Assembly: GCA_028622995.1 (NCBI GenBank) | Contig: JAJQJQ010000057.1 | Coordinates: 1,054,001 to 1,118,000, forward strand | Reading direction: 5' to 3' | Source: Panagrolaimus kolymaensis | Lineage: Eukaryota; Nematoda; Chromadorea; Rhabditida; Panagrolaimidae | DNA length: 64,000 nt | In this document: positions 23,763 through 34,653 of the stretch, piece after piece | How the letters are laid out: every line of letters begins with the position of its first letter | Numbering within the stretch: the first letter of the stretch is position 1 | The notes under the pieces: model-generated | What the model was told of the DNA's origin: nothing | Seen by the model: the letters and a program-made list of their open reading frames with translations, nothing else | The model's database searches: none | Program-made: the position numbers and the translations under genes

Positions 23763-26700
23763 ATGTCTTCAATACATTTTGAATTATTATATTTTTTACG
23801 TTCAAATCGATTTTTAATTATTTTCATATTTTATTTTATTAATATTTTTTCTTTTTGCGAATGTAAAAAGAAATTAAAAGAGCAAGATATTATTCAAAGA
23901 GTTTTAAAAGATTATGATTGGAGAGTAAGACCTCGAGGTTCAAATGATTCTTGGCCAGGTTAGTAAATACATAAATATCAATCGAATGATAAATAATTAA
24001 ATAAGTGTTTAAAAAAAATTTAAAAATATGTAATTTTTGAAAGTTTAAATTTTAAAGTTAATCAGTCTTTTTTATTCTTTAGTAGAAAAATATTTATTGT
24101 TTGTTTGAGTTTTCTTGGATTTTAACTCGTTCTTTTTTTTTGAATCTTTTCTTTCATTTCGATGATTTAATTTAATTTTCTTATTTTTACTGAATTAAAT
24201 TTGCTTCTTCCGTGAATACTACATTCTTTCAAATAATTCTTTCAATTCAATCATCAAAATGTTTTATTAAATCTTTAAAAGTGTTTTTCTTTTTCTTGTT
24301 AAAATTCTTATCAAAACACCCTAAATTTTTTACTCTCTTAAAAATGACGTAATTTTTCGAACAAAAAGAAAACATTTAGCTTTTTCAACTGATTTTTTGG
24401 TATTTTAAGTATGATAATTGACGTTAATTGCTCTCCATTTTTTTAGTGTATTTACTTTTAAAATATGCATTTTTTATTGAAATTTTAAATGGGTGTAAAA
24501 TTTGAAAAGAAAAGCTAAGAATATAAAAATAAGCATCAGGAGGTCCTATAATAATTGCTTTAAAAAAAATTTCTATCCTTTGTTAACTATGTTTTTTTAT
24601 TTATAAAAAATAATGAAGGCAATATTTTAAAAAGAAATTTTTTTTGCTTTTTATTCATTCTTTTTTGTAAATCTTTGAAATGTAAAAAAAAAAAATAAGA
24701 TTAACGCAAAGTTACTTCGTGTGTTTTTTCTTAGAGACGGAAACTAAAGCAATAAATTATAAGCTCAGATTAATAAAGCAGAAAAATTTGGAGTTTTTAT
24801 GTTTTAAGATTTAAAAAAATTAACATAAAAGTGTCTGAATTAGTCTCCTGTAAAAAATACATAAAATACCGATATTATAAGGTTTTTTTCAGGACAAATC
24901 TTTCAACGCTCTTCACTTCTAATTTTTCTTTTTTCATTAAAAAAAATAGTTTTGGGAACACTTGAATAGTTATTTTTTTTTCTTCATTTTTTGCTTATTA
25001 AAATTCTCGTCATCTTATTATTGAAGCAGATTTTTTTTTCGAGTTCTCAAGTTTTTATTTTCATTCTGCACTTTGAAAGAAAAATTCAAAGACTTATTTT
25101 TAATTGCCCAAAAAACGCGTTCAAACACAAACAATTGGGCTTTTTCATTTTGAGAAGAACTTATATCAAGTATCTCTCCCTCTGCTTCTCTCATTTTCTA
25201 TGCTGCCTTCTCAAAACTTTATTAAACTTTTTTTTTCTAAATAAAAAAGACCTAGCTAATTAAAAAATATTTCTCTTTCGGCTTGCAACTTTTTTAGGGG
25301 AACAAATAACTTGAGGATGATAACAAACAAGCAAGCAAAAAATGCAATTATTTTTTACAGTATTTTTTCTTAGAATTTTTAACGGGCTATTGTATATTTT
25401 GCACAAAAAAAGAAAACATAATTTATCATTCAAGGTGTCGGAGTTGCTAGGCAAAATGCTATAATGAAGCTTTGCTTGTAAGAAATATAAAATCAAAATT
25501 TTTTTCTTTAGAAAAAAGAAATACCGTAATATCTTTTTTATATATAAAAATTTTAATTAGCAACAATTATCTTTTTTTCATTACAGAATCATCGTCATTG
25601 CCTTTATATTCCTGGCTAAAAAAACTTTTTAAATTTTCTATCTCACTTTTAACTTCTTTATTACCAATTTTTAATACTTGACCATTGTATTTTCATTACT
25701 TCTTTTTCAAGTTGTAATTTGATCATTTGTCGACTAAGAGGACTTTAAGCGTCATCGATGAAATACATAATACACATTTTTTTGTTTTTCACTATTTTTG
25801 CCAACTTTTTTTCCTTCTTTTTTTTCACTTCCGTACTCATTTTTACATTAATATTAACAACAACAAAAAAACGAGGGAAAGCAAGCTTTTGTTTCGAATG
25901 AAAAAAAAACAACACAAAGAAGCAACAAGCGTAGCAGCGTTGAAGCCCTTTACGATGTTGCAAGGCTTCCGTTTCTTTGTGCTGTTACACAACACATGCA
26001 AAAAAGCTTTTAGCACGAAAAAATTTTGGATTGAAAAAAATCAAAAACCAAAAATAAGGTCTTTTTATGATGAATAACAGGACAAAAACCTGTATTTTTG
26101 TAACTACTTTTTCCAGACATTACCAAATTTTTTTCTGTCTTAGCGTATATATTCAGAATCATATGAGGAAGCTACCCAAGGTGGGATTTTTGATTTCGTC
26201 TATTTTTCATAAATTTCATTAAAAGTTGTTGAATATTCATTAATCATGTGCTTTTTTTTGCTGAGAATCCGAATATGGAGTGTTTTAAGTAGGTTTATCC
26301 TTTCGAAATCTTTCAAAGCATGCGATTCCATCTGTTACTGTTGTAAAATAATGTAACTCCATGAAAAATAGACGAAATCAAAAATCCCACCTTGGGTAGC
26401 TTCCTCATATGATTCTGAATATATACGTTAAGACAGAAAAAAATTTGGTAATGTCTGGAAAAAGTAGTTACAAAAATACAGGTTTTTGTCCTGTTATTCA
26501 TCATAAAAAGACCTTATTTTTGGTTTTTGATTTTTTTCAATCCAAAATTTTTTCGTGCTAAAAGCTTTTTTGCATGTGTTGTGCATTTTGTAGTTTCCAC
26601 AAAATAATGTTTAACAGCTGTTAAACATTATTTTGTGGAAACTACAAAATGCATACATGTTTTTTCAAAAACAAAATTGACGTTAATTTAAAATTTAAAT

Positions 26701-29700
26701 ATTTAATTCTGGTATCCATGAAATAAACACTTTTGGAGAATAACAAAATTTTAGCAAGAAATTATTTTTTTGAAAATTAATTTATGTATAAAAAAAATCT
26801 CATTGAAAATATTTTTAGATACGGGTGGTCCAGTTGTTGTTTCAGTGAATATATATCTTCGATCAATATCTAAAATAGATGATGTAAATATGGAATATTC
26901 GGTACAATTTACATTTCGAGAAGAATGGTGGGATGCTCGTTTAGCATATGAAAGATTTGCGGATGAAAATACTCAAGTTCCACCATTTGTTGTTTTAGCT
27001 ACAAGTGAAAATAGTGATTTAAGTCAACAAATTTGGATGCCTGATTCATTTTTTCAAAATGAAAAGTAATAAATATTTCATAAACGCTTGTTAAAAACGT
27101 AATGTAAAAAATTAAAATATTTTTTATAGAGAAGCAAGGCGGCATCTAATTGATAAACCAAATGTGCTAATTCGTATTCATCCCACTGGGCATATATTAT
27201 ATAGCGTTCGATTATCTTTAGTATTATCATGTCCAATGAGTTTGGAATATTATCCATTAGATCGACAAACGTGCTTAATTGATTTAGCAAGTTGTAAGTG
27301 GACTTGACTTTTTTATTCTCTTTAAAGTCACTTTTTACTTACTCATTATTGCTATTTAAGATGCATATACAACAGATGATATTAAATATGAATGGAAAAA
27401 ATTAAATCCCATTCAACAAAAAGAGGGTTTACGACAAAGTTTACCATCCTTTGAACTTCAAGATGTTTTAACTGATTATTGCACAAGCAAAACAAATACT
27501 GGTTGGTTTTTAAATTCTTTAAAAATTTAAATGCTTTGAATGTGTGCCTCTTTTATTAATAATAATATTAAAAACTAATCTAATTTCATTGCTTTGCAAC
27601 TAACTTTCTTTTGCAGGTGAATATTCTTGTTTGCGTACTAAAATGATACTTCGTCGCGAATTTAGTTATTATTTGTTGCAGGTGTGTATATTTGGTTTTT
27701 ACTTTTCTATGTTTCATTTTTATGAGCTTAAAATAATTATATAATTTGTTGCCTTTTTATTGTTTTTATTCGCTTAACTTTATTTTTAGTTATATATTCC
27801 ATCGTTTATGTTAGTTATAGTGTCATGGGTTTCATTTTGGCTTGATAAGGTTTGCTTAACAACATCTTAATTGTGGCTTTTTTTATATGTTTGATTTTAG
27901 GATTCCGTTCCTGCAAGAGTTACTCTTGGTGAGGATAAACTTTTTTATGTTTTCTTTAAGATTTCTATTTTAAAGCGATTTTCGAAATGATCTTTAATAA
28001 AGATAGAAAACTTAAAAAAACTTTTTTAAAGAGTTTTCTAGCTTCCTTTTTTTCGCAAATTCTTTTATAAGGAGCGCTTTTTTGTAAATAAATTAATCCA
28101 TTATTGTGTTTTACGTGTTACAACGCTACTTACAATGACAACTCAATCATCAGGTATTAATGCAAAACTCCCTCCTGTGTCTTATACGAAAGCCATCGAT
28201 GTTTGGATTGGTACGTTTGAAATTTTTTTGCTAACCATGATTTTGTTAACTAACTAACATAATTAAATTGAAGGTGTATGCTTGGCATTTATTTTTGGTG
28301 CATTACTTGAGTTTGCTTTGGTAAACTATGCAGCGCGAAAAGATATGACTTCATCACAAAGAATGGTTTGTAAAAAAAATATATTTAAAATTATGGATTT
28401 TTAAATGTGTGATTTTAAGATCACTGCTAAACAATCACAAAATCATATCGATCATTTTCATGGTTATCAAGCCTTAGCAAATCAAACCAATCGGTCATCA
28501 TGTTGTTTTCGATTTTTTGTTCGTCGTTATAAAGAACGATCCAAAAGGATTGATGTTGTTTCAAGAGTGGTCTGTCGGGCTTTTATTTTTTAATAACTCT
28601 TTTTTAATAATTCATTTTGAAATATCAAACTTTTGGGTTTTTAACCAATGTATTAATTTTTAAATTTATTACACTTTTCTTTAATTTTGATCTTCAAAAA
28701 CTTAAATGTCTTAATTTTTGATTTTACCCAAATCAGAAAAAGTTTGATATTTCATATTGCTTTTTTTGATTTTTTTAAGTTTTTTTTAACAATGTGAATA
28801 ATTAATTTTTTAGGTATTTCCAATTGGATACGCCTTTTTTAATGGTAAATTAATAATCTTTCGTTTGCTTTAAAAAAGCTTAACATTTGTTTAATTTTTT
28901 TAGTTGTTTATTGGGTTGTTTATTTAATGTAACATTCTTCTTCGATGTGTCCTATGTCAACCGATTGATCGATAGAGGACAACTACTTATATTACTAACA
29001 ATGCATGCATGTGAATTTATACGGGAATATTATTTGTCGTCTAAAAAAGCTTTATTAATATTTTTTTATTTTTTTTAAATAGTTTAAAGCAATAAGCGGT
29101 GTTTTTTTTGTTTATAAACTCAGTTAACAATAATAATAATTTAAAAAGAGTATTTTTAATTTATAGCAATAATAAGTTTTAATTTGCAAATTTAACCATA
29201 AGTTTTTAATATATTTTTGTTTGAATTAACTGCCTTTAATATTGTGTATTAATTTTTATTTTGTAATTAATAAAAATTTTTAAATAAAGTTTTTGGGAAT
29301 TTTAATGACTGATTTTAGGCGAATATAGTTGCGCACGGGTTAAATTACTTCTTCGTCGAGAATATAGGTAAAAAATTTCTTTGATTAAAAAAAAAAAAAG
29401 AAATAATTTTTTTAGTTATTATTTAATTCAACTTTATGTTCCATGTATTATGTTAGTTATGGTATCATGGGTGTCATTTTGGCTTGACAAGGTTTGTTTA
29501 CTCTTTCCATAGTTCTTTCGTGGAAGGTGAATCTCAATAAAATTTAAAAAATTGTTTATTGTAGGATGCTGTCCCAGCTCGAGTATCTTTAGGTGTTACA
29601 ACACTTTTAACTCAAACCACTCAATCATCTGGTATTAATTCAAAATTACCCCCAGTTTCATATATTAAAGCTGTGGATGCATGGATTGGTGCATGCCTTG

Positions 29701-30133
29701 CATTTATTTTTGGCGCTCTCTTGGAATATGCTATAGTAAATTATTATGGACGTCAAGAATTTATGAGGAAAGAAAAACAAAGGAAGCTTGGAAGTGGGCT
29801 TCAAATGCAAATTCAAGAATGCATTTGTCCACCTCCACATCCCGGCGGTTTGGTTGGACATCAAGTTTTACCAAATGATGTTCCACCATTTCGTCTGGAT
29901 TCAACTAATTATCCTCAAAAACGACCCAGAAGGGGTATTATTGCAAAATATTTTAGTCCAAAAGTTGAAGTTTCTAAAAGGATTGATCTCTTTTCGAGGA
30001 TTATGTTTCCCGCATTATTTGGATGCTTTTTGAGTAAGTTTTGTTTATGCTACCTGCTTATCTAATAATAAAGTAAAAAATATTTTCAGTTTTTTATTAT
30101 GTAAAATATGTTAAACAAACGAATGATAATTAG
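23763..30133 (+). CDS. avr-14: Glutamate-gated chloride channel subunit, AVR-14 type, two alternative C-termini
   Basis: Shared exons 23763-23958, 26819-27065, 27130-27293 and 27361-27501 encode a signal peptide, the family's typical YDWRVRPRG segment and the ligand-binding domain with the Cys-loop ([15 protein letters not shown]) and the second GluCl cysteine pair ([13 protein letters not shown], spanning the junction). The last shared exon ends in phase 1, and two exon sets can follow. Form B uses 29319-29367, 29416-29491, 29565-30033 and 30090-30133, giving 461 aa with four membrane helices, the M2 pore stretch [13 protein letters not shown] and a Cys/Pro-rich cytoplasmic loop ([11 protein letters not shown]). 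Form A is described separately. In C. elegans, alternative avr-14 products form ivermectin-sensitive channels in neurons; here this is inferred by homology. Both forms keep the PAR sequence before M2 that marks anion selectivity. Confidence 0.95.
25988..26583. repeat. 223-bp inverted duplication with 150-bp spacer
   Basis: The left arm 25988-26210 is repeated as reverse complement at 26361-26583. The arms have the same length and I find only a single difference by eye (G/A near 26144). The spacer 26211-26360 is unique. As RNA, the arms would form a long hairpin within the avr-14 pre-mRNA. No target duplication or terminal motif of a known transposon is visible, so it may be a fold-back element or an inverted duplication made by template switching. 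Near identity shows it is young, or maintained by conversion. Confidence 0.85.
26582..26653. repeat. 72-bp perfect palindrome
   Basis: Two 36-bp arms meet without any spacer at 26617/26618 (centre CAGCTG); the outer ends read TGCATTTTGTAG and CTACAAAATGCA. Every position pairs. It overlaps the end of the 223-bp inverted duplication by 2 bp. Spacer-free palindromes are unstable in most genomes, so it is recent, a fold-back element, or an artefact of library or assembly. Confidence 0.88.
27617..28932 (+). CDS. avr-14: avr-14 alternative C-terminal exon set (form A), with a defective splice site
   Basis: Eight exons (27617-27681, 27790-27849, 27901-27928, 28115-28210, 28274-28365, 28420-28569, 28814-28844, 28904-28932) repeat the second cysteine and M1-M4 encoded by form B, in matching phases, and end in VVYWVVYLM and stop. 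With the shared exons this gives 432 aa. The reading frame is intact and the sequence is conserved ([15 protein letters not shown], then [16 protein letters not shown]). However, the 3' splice site before 28115 reads TTTTAC instead of TTTTAG, so the exon with most of M2 would need a GT-AC intron. Skipping that 96-nt exon, or using the internal AG at 28153, keeps the frame but removes pore residues. A sequencing error, an allele or a recent loss of form A are all possible. Confidence 0.85.
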
Positions 30134-30650
30134 ACATACATATATTAAAACTTTTTTTTCTATCAATCCAAAAAATCACTCATCAGGTTGTTATTTCTAA
30201 AAATGCTTCTTTTCTTAGCATTTTTTCTTTCATTTTCTCTTTGTTAATCATGTTTTAACATTGCCAAACACAAATACTGTTATTATGTAATTTTTTTAAA
30301 GCAATAAAAAATATTTTAAAGATTTATTTTTTTTTATTTCAATGGCACAAAATTAAAATTTTAAACAAAAATTTTATTTCTAGCCACCATTTCTTTTCTT
30401 TTTTAATTTCTATACTTTTAAATAACGATATTTAAACCCCGCGTTCGATCACTTTCCAATCATACAATAAAAAGTGCAACCAAAGCTTATCCTGTCTTAA
30501 GCTAATTTGGGTTAAAAAACATTAATTTTTATCCTTTTAAATATTCATTGGTTTCTTTATTATTATTCATTATATACAGATAAACGAAAGATAACAAATA
30601 AAAAAATATAAATGGCGTTTAACTTTTCAAAAAATAATGGCACATTAAAA
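30134..30650. other. Convergent spacer
   Basis: Spacer between avr-14 and the minus-strand LAPTM-like gene. It contains an avr-14 poly(A) signal candidate; nothing else is recognised. Confidence 0.5.
30303..30308 (+). promoter_or_regulatory. Candidate polyadenylation signal of avr-14 form B
   Basis: AATAAA lies 170 bp after the form B stop codon in the spacer before the convergent neighbour. Confidence 0.4.
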
Positions 30651-31560
30651 TTATAATTTGCTTGATTTTGTATCAGTGCTTCCATTACTGGTTAATGATT
30701 TCTCGATATTCAATCGATGTAAAAACTGATAACAATTTCTCACAACAAAGAAAAACCAAACTTGGAAACTAAAAAATAATACCGTGAGGAGAATTAAAAA
30801 TAATAAAATATTTCGAAGTCCTCTCGTTAATACACTTAATTCAATTGGAGCATATTTTGATGATTGGGTAAGACCTTAAAAAAAAGAAATTTAGGTTAAA
30901 GTTTAAATTTATTTAATTAACAAAAGTTTTTTTTACGTACCTGATTCACCTCGCGGAGAATTTTCATAAAAAATTGTTTCAACTTCAACGGAAGTTCCAC
31001 CAATTAAAAGTAAAATTAAATACCCGCAAAAAAGGAATGAAGCAAGAACAATGGCACACTGAAAAAATAAACCAAATTTGTTCAAATTTGAAATTTTGAT
31101 ATTTGGAAGGACTCACTTGCATAATCAAATGAGGAACGAGTAAAAGATGATTACGTTTTTGAACACCAAATATCAACAAAATCACGGCAATAAGAGCTAA
31201 GGCAAAACTGAATAAAATTAATGATACAGCGAGAATGTAATAATCATCATTTTTATCAAAAAACCATATCGTTGTTGCAATCTGTAAAATTAAAAGATCC
31301 ATGAAATTTTTTATTAAACTTAGGTCTACTTCGAAACTTGGTTATTAATTAATTTCATAAAAAATTCTAAACCAAAAGCTTTTTTAAAAATAAACAAGGC
31401 AAAGATTCCTAAAAAATTAAAAAATTTAAAAAGATTTAACCTCATAAAGAATAAAAAACAATTCAGATCCAGCTACGATTAAAGCACCTTGTCGAACATG
31501 AAGGAGACCGCATAAACATCGATCTGAAGCTGATTTATTTTCGCTGCCATCAGTCCCCAT
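30651..31560 (-). CDS. Four-helix membrane protein, LAPTM4-like
   Basis: Exons 31560-31441, 31281-31117, 31058-30941 and 30874-30651 join with phases 0, 0 and 1 to give 208 aa. After a short polar N-terminus comes the segment DRCLCGLLHVRQGALIVAG, which resembles the Cys-rich start of helix 1 in lysosomal LAPTM4-type proteins. Three more hydrophobic helices follow: one in exon 2 (LILFSFALALIAVILLIFG), one spanning exons 2-3, and one in exon 4 (NILLFLILLTVLFFSF), then a polar cytoplasmic tail. The Gly-Gly loop with several Glu before helix 4 is probably luminal. Family assignment is tentative and the role (endo-lysosomal membrane trafficking) would follow only from it. The ATG at 31560 lies 7 bp after a TTTCAG acceptor at 31567, which fits trans-splicing; an upstream coding exon is also possible. 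Confidence 0.75.
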
Positions 31561-31566
31561 GGAACC

Positions 31567-34163
31567 CTGAAATACAAAATAAAATCTTTTTTTAACGATA
31601 AAATTTTTGAGGCTTTGATCTTCTTCTGCAAAAAAGCAGCAGATGTGACAAGAAAAAAAAGAAGAATTAAAAAAGAGGGCAAAATAATTGAAGCGCAAAA
31701 AAATACAGGCATATGCAAGAAAGCCAAAGAAAACCTGTTATTTGCCTCTGGCGAAAAATGTTGTTGTGTGTTGACACGACTTATATATTTTTTTATTGTT
31801 ATCTTATATTTTGAGAGAGCATCCAAGAAATGGAAGGAGGTGAAAAAGAGAAGATGGGTGAAAAAATTCCCGAAAAAGGCCAGCAGATGGCAATCAGCCA
31901 TCAACGCCGGTGAAGGCATAGTAGCGATTTAAAGGTTTGACGAAGCGCAAAAAGTGCGATGAAGAAATATTAAAAAAGCTGATTCATTTTCTCTTCGAAG
32001 GGAATATGGAGGCAAAAAAGAAGAAGATTCACCCCTCTCTTTATTTCTCTTGAAAGTGAAGAAGTTGAAACCGCAAAAAGAACGTTGTCATCTCTCTTCT
32101 TTAGAACAACAAAAAAAGTAAGGGAAGCAATCGAAACTAGTTCTTAAAAATGAAAATTGAAAAATTTTCATTGTTTTAAATTTTTTTCCATTCCTCAAAA
32201 AATCTTTTTATCTTCTTCAATAAAAAATCAGAAAACATCTTCCTTTTATTTTCATTCGCCTCAAAAATTTATTTTCAATTCTTGGATGTGTAACAAAAGG
32301 AAGATTTTAAGAGATGGAGAAGAAAATAACGGATTTAATGATTTCTAATAACATTAATCGTTTTAACCAAATAAAAAAGAAGGTTTTTTTAAAAACAGAC
32401 CCAAATACGGACAACAAAACATTACATTGGAACAAAGTGAATTAACGTCTTTTTCACGATTGAATGAAAAGTTTTTCTTTTAGAAAAACGAATCATCATC
32501 TTCTTCTTCTTTTTGGCGAAGGAGAAGAAACGCTACGCTGTCGCTTGCTTGAAGGCCGTTTCAAGTTCGCAAAAAAAAAAAGAATATTTTTTTCTTGATT
32601 GATATGAGCGCATCGACAGTTGACTTTCTTCAGGTGAGGGCAAACAAGAAAAATAATAATACCCCAGAAATTAAAATAAAATAACCGGAAAGAAAACTCA
32701 GCGAAAAAAATCCTAAAAGCTTAGAGGGTAAAGGCAAATTTTGGAATTTTAAAAAATTATTATTTTTGTTTTTAACGAAAGCTTCTTTGTCCGATCTAAA
32801 AAAATAGTGGAACGAAGAATATTTTAAAGTTTTACCTAAAAATATTTATAATTTGCAAAAATGGGTGTATTTTTAAAACGTTTTTCTTATTTGAAAACAA
32901 CCACATTAAAATAGATGAGAAACAAAAGTCATAAAAAACTGTGCATTCAATTCTCAAAAACAAAAAAAGAAGAAAAAGTTCAAAATAAAATTTTACACCA
33001 ACCTTTTGACTGCTATCAATCGATGGATCAATTTCGTCGCCAATTCGAATTAAAGGTGATAATTGAGCTTGAAACTCTCGTTTCATTTCATATACAAAAA
33101 ATATACAGTAATTCAATGGAGAGAGTGCTTCAATGCTTCAAAAGAAGTTTTATAACCCTTTTTTATTCAAACCTTCTCTCCCAAAAAAATGGATGGAAAA
33201 GGTGCAACACGGCAGTTAAAGGTTAAAAACTTCTTTTTTAATTAAGAAAAAAAGAAGAAGATGAATTTCTACTATCAAATCAAAGAAACATTGAGAAGAA
33301 GATGAGAAAGATTGCTATCGATTGAAATTTCATCAGTGTTGTTTCCTGCCTGCGCAACAAAAAGAAGTTGACGCCCGCTTTTTTATTTTTATTTTTGACG
33401 GGATTCAATAATTTCGGAAGAATCTTTTTTTTATCTTTTAAATTAATTATGACAATCACGAGCCACAGCAACAACAGCATCAGCATAAAATAAAGGTATC
33501 CATAAAAATTCCATGGATGAACTTGAAACTGAAATTGAGAAGTCAAGGAAGAAGGATCTCAGCATCCTTTTCATTTTCCATGAAAAATCGTGTACTTACT
33601 TTTTTTACAATCATCTCTATATCCCTTTGCTTTTTGTTTTCTTCTTCCCTTTCCTACTACGACTGCTTGTTGCTTGTAAAACACTTAAACCATTCTCTAT
33701 TCTTTTTTTCTCCTTGAAATTTTTTCTTTGAACCTTTATGCTTTGGAAAAGTTGTAAAAATAATTGTCTCAACTTTTTTTTAATAATAAAAAAAAGATCA
33801 ATGAAGAAAAAAAGTGAACTTCATCTTCTTTCATCAAAAAATCGCTTTCAATTTTTTTTTCTGCATCGGAAGTGTAATTTTCATTCGATTGCCACTTTTG
33901 GATGCACTTGAAGAAAAAGAAAGAAAAAAACTTTCTCACAATTATCCTGTTTTTTTTTTCATTCTTCTGTGTTTCCTGAAAAAAAAGTGAAAATGATACA
34001 GAAAAAAATGTCTGAGATCTTTGAAAAAGAAGCAACAAAAAATGTAATGGAAAATTTCTTAATTTAAAAAATGCAAATTTGTGAAATTTGTTACTCAAGA
34101 TGGAAACCAAATTATTGTTTTTTCTTCTTCATTGGTTGAAAATTGAAAAGTCATCTCAAAGTT
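31567..34163. other. Spacer or long 5' intron, low complexity
   Basis: The region is rich in A/G and T/C tracts. Overlapping open frames on both strands at 31479-31932 (Lys/Arg-rich on +, Phe/Leu-rich on -) are not supported. Apart from the possible exon at 33003-33086 nothing coding is seen. It lies between divergent genes and should contain both promoters. Confidence 0.5.
33003..33086 (-). other. Possible 5' coding exon of the LAPTM-like gene
   Basis: A 28-codon open stretch starts at ATG 33086 and ends at a GT donor after 33003 in phase 0. It can be joined in frame to the acceptor before 31566, adding 30 residues (including the two codons before ATG 31560). Its translation (FQAQLSPLIRIGDEIDPSID and so on) looks like real protein and unlike the F/K/N-rich noise around it. 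The donor GTTGGT is weak and the intron would be 1.4 kb. It may give a longer isoform from a second promoter. Confidence 0.45.
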
Positions 34164-34653
34164 ATGAACAAAAACAATTCAAACGAACCTTTATCGCTTC
34201 CAATCTTATATGCAAAATTTTATGGAGACGAACCTTTAAAAGCTGATGGTATGTTTTCTTTTTTTTTAAATTAACTAATCAAAGTCTGGGAATTTTGTGT
34301 TTTGTTTGACAAATTCTTTCAAGTGAATGCGAGAAGCCATGGATTTTACAAAAATGATTATATGTATATTCAACATTTTTAATTCTTTTATTTTTTTAGA
34401 TTTTAAAGAACTTGATCCTTCTCGTGATTCAATTCCACTTGTAGCTTTTTCAATATTTTGGTGTCTCTTTATTATACAAACTATTATATTTGTTGTAATT
34501 GCATATGGTTTAACTAGTGGTTTATTTGATGAATTATGCTTTCGTAGAAGATGTAAAATTCCATTTTATTCATCTTTATATCAAGAACCTGAACAAGAAT
34601 ATGAAAAAGACGAAGATGATTATGCAACAACGATGGGTGGTGACAAAGATTGA
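34164..34653 (+). CDS. Small single-pass membrane protein, 112 aa, function unknown
   Basis: Two exons (34164-34248 and 34400-34653) join in phase 1 through good GT/TTTTTTTAG sites. The N-terminal 38 residues are polar without a signal peptide. One strong hydrophobic helix of about 24 residues follows (VAFSIFWCLFIIQTIIFVVIA at its core). Next to it lies a basic, Cys-containing stretch (CFRRRCK) that fits the cytoplasmic side and possible palmitoylation. The tail is acidic and Tyr-rich (YQEPEQEYEKDEDDYATT), giving an N-out, C-in topology. No known family was recognised. The single clean splice junction and coding-like composition support it as a gene. Confidence 0.7.

Larger units (their letters stand above)
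23959..26818 (+). other. First avr-14 intron
   Basis: 2.86 kb of AT-rich DNA between the signal-peptide exon and the ligand-binding exons. Its right part holds the inverted duplication and the palindrome listed separately. Other sequence is low-complexity, with no supported gene. Confidence 0.55.

Noticed and set aside
23515..23817. 100-codon frame overlapping the avr-14 start
   Set aside because: It is in a different frame from the avr-14 signal-peptide exon, and only that exon continues in phase into the conserved channel sequence.
31479..31932. Two long antisense frames facing each other (105 and 146 codons)
   Set aside because: Both are low-complexity (Lys/Arg-rich versus Phe/Leu-rich) and one overlaps the first exon of the LAPTM-like gene; typical of purine-rich strand bias.
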